A stretch of 64,000 bases of DNA from Odontocerum albicorne. Lineage: Eukaryota > Arthropoda > Insecta > Trichoptera > Odontoceridae. How positions within the stretch are numbered: position 1 is the first letter of the stretch; each line of letters begins with the position of its first letter. Below the pieces are notes generated by a model. That model was not told the origin of the DNA. It made no database searches and worked only from the letters and a program-made list of their open reading frames with translations. Position numbers and translations under genes: made by a program. The stretch lies in the NCBI GenBank assembly GCA_949825065.1, contig OX463846.1, positions 5,599,366 through 5,663,365 on the forward strand, given 5' to 3'. Below are positions 56,511-64,000 of this stretch, one piece after another.

Positions 56511-56774
56511 AAGTAATAACACTTGCAATTGTCGAGTCTGTCTTTTCTGTCTCTTAATGTGCGGTAGTGTTACCGGCACGTACAATGACGAACCCTGAGA
56601 TCCACACCTTCTCCAATGATTCTAAATCAGATGGTTTGATAATTGGGTATTACATTGTTTTCCGGCCATGCTCTTCAAAATGTGCTAATTATCAATAAGA
56701 AAGAAATATTTTTTTCTAGAATGGTTTACCAAAAACCACCTTTATTAATTAATATTTATATTTATTTTTCACGA

Positions 56775-57065
56775 TTATTTAGTCACTAAAGACCTCTATC
56801 ATTTATTCACAAAATACCTCTATAATTTAGTCACGAAAGACCTCTATAATTTAGTCACGAAAGACCTCTATAATTTAGTCACGAAAGATCTCTATAATTT
56901 AGTCACGAAAGATCTCTATAATTTAGTCACGAAAGACCTCTATAATTTAGTCACGAAAGATCTCTATAATTTAGTCACGAAAGACCTCTATAATTTAGTC
57001 ACGAAAGATCTCTATCATTTAATCACGAAAGATCTTTATCATTTAGACACGAAAGATCTCTCCAG
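56775..57065. repeat. Minisatellite, 24 bp x 12
   Basis: TATAATTTAGTCACGAAAGA CCTC repeated at 24-bp steps with C/T variation in GACCTC/GATCTC. Confidence 0.92.
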
Positions 57066-57189
57066 TCGTATACATTTCAATTTAACTTCTGTAAAAAAGT
57101 GTTACTGTAATAATATTTTTAGACACCTCCATGCCATCATGTGCCTACTTTTTTTCCGTCAGTAATTGAAAGACGCGGTCAACAGATGA

Positions 57190-57728
57190 TTGTTTTGTAT
57201 TGTACTTTATTTAAAACTTTTGTTGCAAGTATATCTGGCTGGCTTATTGCCAGGTGGCAATCTCTTCCAACTAACCAGACAACAGTAAATGAAGGAAGTT
57301 ACATGGTCGCAAAAGACATTACCATCAATCTTCACGAAATCCATAACACATACGTGAGCACATGCCTGCAAACTCGACAAAGACGGATAATCACCCGAAC
57401 ATTTTTTTTCATATAAAGTGATATATCATCAATCAAAGGAAAGGAAAATGAAGGGATGGTGGAGAGGAAAGGAAAAAAGTCAGGAATGAAACACGTTACA
57501 TTACTGACTTGATTTTGAGAGTTTTTTCAATCGCTTCTTAAAGCATGCCAAGGACGGAACGAGTCTAATATTGGTGTGTAACTGATTCCAGAGTCTCACT
57601 GCATGGACAGTAAAGGACGACGAAAAAAAGAAGAGCGGTGAACTGGAAAGGCCAATAAACAATATATGTTTGAGCGTAGCGCTAGTCCATTATGGGAAAG
57701 ACGCTGAAAATTTTCGGCGAGATAAAAA
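57190..57728 (-). mobile_element. LINE family L1J 3' end, minus copy
   Basis: Same 3' UTR as 30850-31140 in reverse (TTATTGCCAGGTGGCAATCT at 57244) and the LAENFQRLSHNGLALRSNIY coding segment (57738-57600), interrupted. 5' end at about 57728 against a SINE. Confidence 0.78.
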
Positions 57729-57739
57729 GCGATACAGTT

Positions 57740-58010
57740 ACTTTCGATGTTTACAGTACACCATGGCAGGTTTATTGCCATGTGGCCATATCTTCCTACA
57801 GATCAGAGAGATTTTAAAGAAGTCTTAAGTGAAAACCAAACTGAAACCCTTTTTTTATCTCGATACCAATTGGACACGAACTTTCAACCCCTGAGCTAGA
57901 AGACAAGCGTGTTACTAACCAGGGTTGGATACCACCTGGGCTGGAAAATAGGTGTCTTATCAACAAAGCCACAAAAGTCAATAAAATGTTCGTTTGATAC
58001 ATTTTTTGTG
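57740..58010 (-). mobile_element. SINE S1, inverted, with doubled head
   Basis: Minus strand: TTTGTGGCTTTGTTGATAAG (head 1), CTGGTTAGTAACACGCTTGT (head 2), CAGTTTGGTTTTCACTTAAG body, GTAGGAAGATATGGCCACAT GGCAATAAACC tail. Confidence 0.7.
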
Positions 58011-58194
58011 AACAGTTTCATAATGGACACATACGAATTAAAATATATTTTCATTTAAAGTATTTTTGCACTGGTTTGAATAAGAATAAGTTGAATAACA
58101 ATGACATTTGAAATTAAACACAAAAAGTTCGTCATAAAATGGCTGTATCCACCATTTTGGTATCTTTACACTCAATATTTTTTTTGTATTTTTT

Positions 58195-58312
58195 TAATAT
58201 GGCAATAATAGTGAGTTCGAATCTCGAGTGACAGCGCCCTTGAAGACAGTCCGTTCTCTACATAAATGGTGCGATATAAATTACCTTTCAATTATTATTA
58301 CTACATTGTTCA
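58195..58312 (+). mobile_element. SINE family S2 with L2-type tail
   Basis: B box GTGAGTTCGAATCTCGAG, then AGCGCCCTTGAAGACAG, CATAAATGGTGCGATATAAA and ATTATTATTAC. The second half matches the 3' end of the LINE at 19085-19580. Confidence 0.65.
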
Positions 58313-59044
58313 ATAAAGTATTGCATAAATTGTATAGTACTAGTTGCACCCCGTGAAATATTCACGGAAGTAAAACAAATTCTACATTTATGAAAATATA
58401 TATTCATAAATATAGAAATTGTTTATATATATTATTTATACATCGTCCCCTTTAACACCGGTTCAAAAATTGTTAGCTAGGTATTTCAAATTCGTTTAGT
58501 TATCACGGACCCACCGAGATACAAATTTCAAATTACTTTCGGAGATAATCCAAGTATTCCTCTATCGCTCTCTTGTATTCAAAATTCAATTCTCGTGTTC
58601 TTTCTTTGACGACAACCATCGTATGGGTTTTGGCCTATTTATACTATGATAGTTTAATTTACAACTTAATTTCAAAAAGTATTGTATGATATTACTCAAA
58701 TCCGAAAGTAAGACTGATTATAGGATTGATATCATGTATAGAGAAATTTGAAATATTTAAATGACTTAATGATTGATATCATGTGTAGAGAATAAGCTCT
58801 TTTTTAATCCTATATCGAAAAGTTAAGAGAGCACTGAAAATTGGTAAAAGCGCCTATCCTTAATAAAACAATATTGAAAAGCTCTTTTACGCTGCGAGTT
58901 AATAAAGCTACGTTTTCTATTGTGTAATTGCCAAATTTAGGGATATCTTAACTTTGGGAATCACGCTGAGAATATGAGACAAAGGATTCTTGTGATATTT
59001 TCTCAAATTAAAAGCAGCACTTAAAGTAAATACATCAGGATTTC
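58313..59044. other. No recognised gene
   Basis: CTAGTTGCACCCCGTGAAAT at about 58344 resembles a repeat end, but I found no second copy here. Confidence 0.4.
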
Positions 59045-59560
59045 ACACACAACATACATTACGCTATTTTCCTATCCTGTTAGGCAGATAGGAGAGATCA
59101 CATTACTTTCCTATCGTGACACACATCTTACGCCTCTTCTACAATTTCTCTGACTTTTTACACTTCCTTCTTTCAAAATATCATACACTTGATCCAAATA
59201 CACTTTTCATGGTTTTCCTCTACCACGTCTTCCACTGACATCTGATCCATGCATTCTCTTCTACTTATGAAGGATCCTTGAGCACCCCACACTTTCTTCT
59301 CACCCTTTCTATCATAATTTTCCCAAACTGCTTTCTATACTCAGTTATCTAATGGTTCTGAAATCTTCACAGTCCATTCTTGCGCCTCACCTTAAAATAA
59401 TGAAATAATCACTGCACTACTCTAGTATTTCGGTGTATAGTTAGATGCTTAACATTTCTTAAAAAATTGTCTCAACCTCTCGATTTTATCTGTGATTACT
59501 TCATTACAATTAGACGTCTTTCCTTTTTTCATGATTTGTAACTTTTATAAATAAAAGTAA
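59045..59560 (-). repeat. LINE tail family T copy
   Basis: Tail ACATACATTACGCTATTTTC and CTGTTAGGCAGATAGGAGAG at the left; the minus-strand coding remnant runs to about 59560. Confidence 0.65.
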
Positions 59561-60589
59561 GGATCGAAATCCCAAATACAAGTATTTATCTAATGTACGG
59601 TTTCATCTTGTCAATAGGCCAGTGAAAAGGTTATTAATTCTATTCAATATATGGAAAAATAAAGCGTGTATTCTTCTGTCAATTTATGATATACACCATT
59701 CTACTAAACTATGACAGTTTTGAACTACGAGTAAATACGTACACATCCGAGTCAACTACTGCATAGTTACTACTGGGTTATAGAAGCCAATGTTACATTT
59801 ATATGTACGTCTAACGAGCCTCAAACGATTGAATATCGAAATATGACAATCTTTCTTCTCCAACTCTCATTCTATGACCCAAAAACACTCAGCAACCTTT
59901 CGCTTTAACACATTCACTGACTGCCTCAACTAAACCAACGTATAACTTTAGTTAGGGTTTCATTTAAAAGAGACATTCTTCAGGCTACTTTTTACCAATG
60001 ACTTAAACCAAATCATCAATGGTGATAAATTCTTGAATGTTCACGCAATTGTCGTAACGTTTGAAAAGCACAGGCAAACAGGGTGTGCGCGGGTGAGGGT
60101 CGCTAAATGATTGCAGCACAGAAAACAAGTGAAAATTAAATTTAAACGAATTTATTCAGCTCAAACAATTTTGCTCAGCATATTTTGCAGCAACAGAATA
60201 TAACTCGGTCCAAATTTTTAAATTTATTTTTTCCCTGATACATTTTGAATTTTTGTCAATGACGAGTGCATTTCACAAGCGCTTGTGTAAATATAAATTC
60301 ATACGGTAAAAAATAATAAACGTTAAATCTTCAAAATAAATGAAACAAAAAGAACACCAGGATGATAAATAAATGTCAATTACGAGTATATTATATTTTA
60401 AAGCGCCAATTCAAAATGTATTTTTTTAATTATTTGAATACTCCGTGTACTTAATTATTACTCTCGGTCATGCTCTTCACCGATTTTATTATGTTGAAGC
60501 TCTGTAAGGTTATATGTAAGAAAAAATAGCGCTAGAGTTTTCTAAAATAATGGAAGAGTTGCGAGAGATATCAAACGGCGTGTAGCAAT
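59561..60589. other. No recognised feature
   Basis: AT-rich; nothing identified. Confidence 0.5.
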
Positions 60590-61000
60590 AGTATTTATTG
60601 CAAATACAATCTGGCGGGCTTATTGCCAGGCAGCAATATCTTAAACACATACGTGAGCATTTGCCCAAACCACAAAATCCATAAACACATACGTGAGCAT
60701 TTGCCCACGAACCCCACAAAGACGGACAATCACCCGAACATTCGTTTTTATATAAAGTGAGATATCATTAATCAAAAGAAAAGGAAGGGATGGTGGAGAG
60801 GAAAGGAAAAGAAAAATCAGGAATGAAACACGTTATTTTACTGACTAGAAATTAAGAGGTTTTTCAGTCGCTTCTTAAAGCATGCCAAGGACGGAACGAG
60901 TCTTATATTGGTTTGTAACTGATTCCAGAGTCTCATTGCATAGAAAGTAAAGGAAGAGGTAAAAAAAAGAGGAGCGGTGAACTGGAACCTTTGATTGGGA
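60590..61000 (-). mobile_element. LINE family L1J 3' end, second minus copy
   Basis: GGCGGGCTTATTGCCAGGCA at 60613 and, on the minus strand, AMRLWNQLQTNIRLVPSLAC then FKKRLKNLLISSQ (60840-60960). A ~45-bp 3'-UTR stretch (CATACGTGAGCATTTGCCCA) is duplicated at 60650-60710. It joins a different LINE piece at about 61000. Confidence 0.75.
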
Positions 61001-61940
61001 ATCTGATTTTCCGTGGTAAGATCTTCGGGATCCGTAGATAAGAGGTCTAAATTTGTATCTGGTACAGTTACCACATCAGTATATAGTTCTCTGTAAATTT
61101 CATCAGCTCTCTTCAAGACAGGTTCTCGTTGTCTGGTAACAGTGTTATTATTGAAAGTAAAGTGCAAATGTGTGGCGTAGTGACATTTAATTTTTTTTTG
61201 AGACTAGTTCTATTTTCAAAGGTCCTTTGAACCATTTTAGAATTACCATATATTTGCTGAGCTCTTTGCGGATATTTCGACGATATAGAATTAATTTTTC
61301 TTCGATTTTTCATTAGATCTAATCTTTCCTGGGATAATTTTGATTCTTTTTGGGAATACGAACCACAATAGTGATACTTTGCACTACTTATTCTGCTGTT
61401 TTCGTAGTTAATTCTTGTAGTTGATATCTTTGGTCAGGAACGCTGGTTCACTGAGGATTTCAAATTTATTTTTAAGATCCAGCTATAATCCATTCTTATA
61501 TTTTACAAATAAATATTTGTCAATTATTATTTTTTCGTTTTCTCATCCACTTTGAAACGTTTATGATAGTTTTGGTGTTATTTTTATTTTGGCTCTGACA
61601 AAACGATGTTAATTGTCGGTTTTAAAGTTATTGAGAACACTATAGTCTTGAACAATATTTTTTTTTGTTTGACAAAATGTAGTCGATTTCAATTGTGTTC
61701 CTTGTTGGGCTTCTCCATTTCCTTATGGAGTGTTTAATTTTGAAGAAGGAATTCATAAAACGTACTGAATTTCTTTGAGCGAACTTCACAAATCTGTTTC
61801 CCCTATCATCACGGGTGTCTAGATCAAATTTTCCCACTGATTCGTTATTTTTGTATGCTCCGGAGGTCGTCTGTCTGACGAATACGGGCTTGGCGAATGT
61901 TTTATTTTGAAGAACAATAAATACACACATAAACTCTCTT
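61000..61940 (-). pseudogene. LINE endonuclease-domain fragment
   Basis: Minus strand 61930-61640 reads VGKFDLDTRDDRGNRFVKFA, QRNSVRFMNSFFKIKHSIRK and TRNTIEIDYILSNKKKY, the middle of an AP-type endonuclease as in RTE-type ORF2 (G..NERG..L..F......NT.F, then EIDYIL). Decayed continuation reaches about 61100. Confidence 0.75.
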
Positions 61941-62189
61941 TTATTTACGTCCTCCTCTACGCCGTTCCTTTTCTTGATAATCCTTTTACATAGGAACTCA
62001 ACAATAAAACTTCCAGCACTCGGAAAGGGATTTTAAACCCAAAACAAAACCTTAAATAAACTCGCATGGACAGCGCAGTATAAATATAGACTATACGAAT
62101 CCCTGTTTATAAACCTTCAAGAAAAAAAATCAAGACACCATAAAGAAAATAACACTCTTCGGAAGCCGTCTTGGACAGGACTACATCGG

Positions 62190-62392
62190 TGATCTTAGAA
62201 GGAAGACTTCGATTCGGACACGGTGGATCAGTAACGGCTGCTTTAAAATGAACACTGCAACGTTTAATGCTAGCACATTTTTAAATGATGCCCATATCAC
62301 TCTTCAAGAAGCACTTAACCACATCAATTGGGATATCGCAGGGCTAAGCGAAGTCATAAGAAAGGGAGAGCAAATTAAAGAACTTTCAATAT
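62190..62392 (+). pseudogene. LINE endonuclease N-terminus fragment
   Basis: From 62250: MNTATFNASTFLNDAHITLQ then EALNHINWDIAGLSEVIRKG, the start of an AP-endonuclease domain (N..T, then IDIIGLSEVRR pattern with the catalytic Glu). Opposite strand to the neighbouring endonuclease piece. Confidence 0.72.
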
Positions 62393-62520
62393 AATTATAA
62401 GGACTCTTACAATACAATTATAAGGTGTCACACAATGCGTTTCTTAAATAACTCACAATACAATTTTAAGGTGTCTCATAATACAATTATAAGGTGTCGA
62501 AAAATACAATTGAGTGGGTC
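62385..62520. repeat. Short imperfect tandem repeat
   Basis: ATACAATTATAAGGTGTC recurs four to five times; a related piece lies at 62785-62825. Confidence 0.65.
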
Positions 62521-62639
62521 AGAACTAGACATAACTAACCCACAAAAATATAAAATTAGAGTTAGGCACATACGCTACATCTTTATACCCATTTCTATCA
62601 GAACCAAACATGATTAAGAGTTTATAGTTCACCATAAGT

Positions 62640-63514
62640 GCTAACGGTAGACGTTACATTTTGGAAACAACAGAAAACAAACCATTTTTGAATAGATCTG
62701 CAACTTAGAAGTCAATTATCTCGAAACAAGATAAATGTGGAATAGTCATGTCTGATTCTGACCCATTCAATTATAACGTACCTCACAATACAATGAAAGG
62801 GTGTCTAACAATAAGGTGTGTAATGCCACGGTCCCATGGCATGTTGTGCTGTATATAGCGAAATTGTAATACAACACGATGTTATTTTTAATTTTTGTGA
62901 TGCTCTTTTTGGGTATCAGAGTAATTAAACAAAATCGAAACAGATAACGAAATGGTGTAAAATGTTCCTTACCAGGAATCGAATTCAAACTTCAAGATGC
63001 CCATTTAATTGCTCCTCGATAACTGCTGCTTTTAATAATTTAAATATGACCCGTCTTATACTCGTATACTAACATTTTATTACATTATTCTGTCGAGTTA
63101 ATATTAAAGCACGTAATATTTTATTTATTCTCGGAGGTATTGTAAAGCAACGACAAACAACGATTTAAAAAAGAAAGTTTTTTCACATTTATATAATACT
63201 CGTAGATTTTTGCAGGAAGATAAATTGTAATGTTTGAATAGTAAATAAAGATAAAAACATTGTTCGACTCTCATACACGAGTTCTCGTATAACAAAGGTT
63301 AGTTAATTTAAACTTAAATAAACGCAGACTTTTGACATCAATTTTACGAAGTGATTGGACTGAGGAGAAATAATACTCGTATATTAAAATTATTTAAAAT
63401 ACTTTCTCTTGAAGAGTTTTTTTCTTCGACTTTCTTTTTCTTTTTCTGGTAGTATTTTTCGATAGCCTGTAAGAGGTAGAGACATTTGCAAATATAAAAT
63501 TTTATCTATTTATT
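62640..63514. other. No recognised gene
   Basis: AT-rich with several ACTCGTAT strings; no readable frame. Confidence 0.45.
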
Positions 63515-63735
63515 GTAATTTATTTTTTATCAAAAACTGTTTATTCCACTTTTTTGTAATGGTATAACCCCACCGGTTTCAAGGCATTCACCTCATCTTC
63601 AGGGGAGCACAAATAGAAAGCCTTGAAACCGGTAAGGTTATACCGTTACAAAAAAGTGGAATAAACTATGTTTGTTAAAAATCAATTACAATGTCTTTAA
63701 ACCTCCACAACGTTAATGCCTTAACTATTAACAAC
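63515..63735. mobile_element. Foldback element, second complete dispersed copy
   Basis: Same architecture as 51556-51816: TCAAAAACTGTTTATTCCAC to AGGGGAGCACAAA, then mirrored GCCTTGAAACCGGTAAGG to CAATTACAATGTC, followed by the CCTCCACAACGTTAATGCC spacer. Confidence 0.78.
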
Positions 63736-64000
63736 ATATTTATCTATTTACATGTAATACGACAAGAAATCTTATATATACATAATTAGTGAAAAAAAAA
63801 CAAGTAATTTATCATGTGGACACAATTTTAATGGATCTGCGAAGAGGAATAAGTCGCTCAAGGAAATATCTACATTATGAATGACTGTTGCAAATGTCGA
63901 GTTGTTGAGCATAATTTTGATGTCGGATACCATTATATCAATATTTTCATTTTAATATCTTTTTGGTATGGTGTGACTGTAGTTTTTTAATCTTTGTGGT

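Overview
This is AT-rich nuclear DNA from an insect. The evidence is two spliced genes of the insect-expanded EcKinase/CHK-kinase-like family, several mariner transposons, tRNA-derived SINEs, many 5'-truncated non-LTR retrotransposons and an arthropod TATA/TCAGT core promoter. I could not fix the order: the kinase wording looks somewhat lepidopteran, but this is only an impression. Nothing bacterial or viral is present.

Only two host genes can be supported, both on the + strand. Gene 1 has exons 28254-29054 and 33715-34155 (413 aa). Gene 2 has exons 46717-47520 and 53100-53540 (414 aa). Each has one phase-0 intron at the same protein position, second exons of identical length (441 nt) and clearly homologous products, so they are a tandem duplicate pair. 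Family members are small-molecule kinases proposed to phosphorylate ecdysteroids or detoxify xenobiotics. Gene 1 carries HAD in place of the usual HGD in its catalytic loop. The 3' splice site of gene 1, with the first ~30 nt of its exon 2, is tandemly repeated six times (33385-33745); only the last copy leads into an open exon.

The rest is mobile or repetitive DNA. Left third (1-28 kb): internally deleted mariner-like elements (192-560, 5818-6356), a Jockey-type RT fragment (2529-4283, minus), a 145-bp tandem array of palindromes (9105-9990), a decayed irritans-type mariner nested in a LINE (11280-12483), an LTR (18132-18565), LINE tails and minisatellites. Gene 1 region (28-34 kb): the intron holds a 497-bp long-TIR element, a LINE 3' end and a third mariner-like deletion derivative. 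Between the genes (34-46.5 kb): an apparently intact mariner with 31-bp perfect TIRs and an uninterrupted transposase (34814-36100), more LINE fragments, an LTR-like repeat and 47-bp and 34-bp minisatellites. Gene 2 region (46.5-53.6 kb): a good core promoter, and an intron full of SINE, LINE and foldback sequence. Right end (53.6-64 kb): a Jockey fragment split by a solo LTR with a 5-bp target duplication, SINEs, LINE tails and endonuclease-domain pieces.

Two SINE families each share a 3' tail with a LINE family in the same window, which suggests tail-based mobilisation. A single LINE 3' tail family, ending near CCCCGACAGG then a TATG-rich tail, occurs about twelve times and is the commonest recognisable sequence. 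All percentages, family labels and activity statements are by eye, without alignment software.
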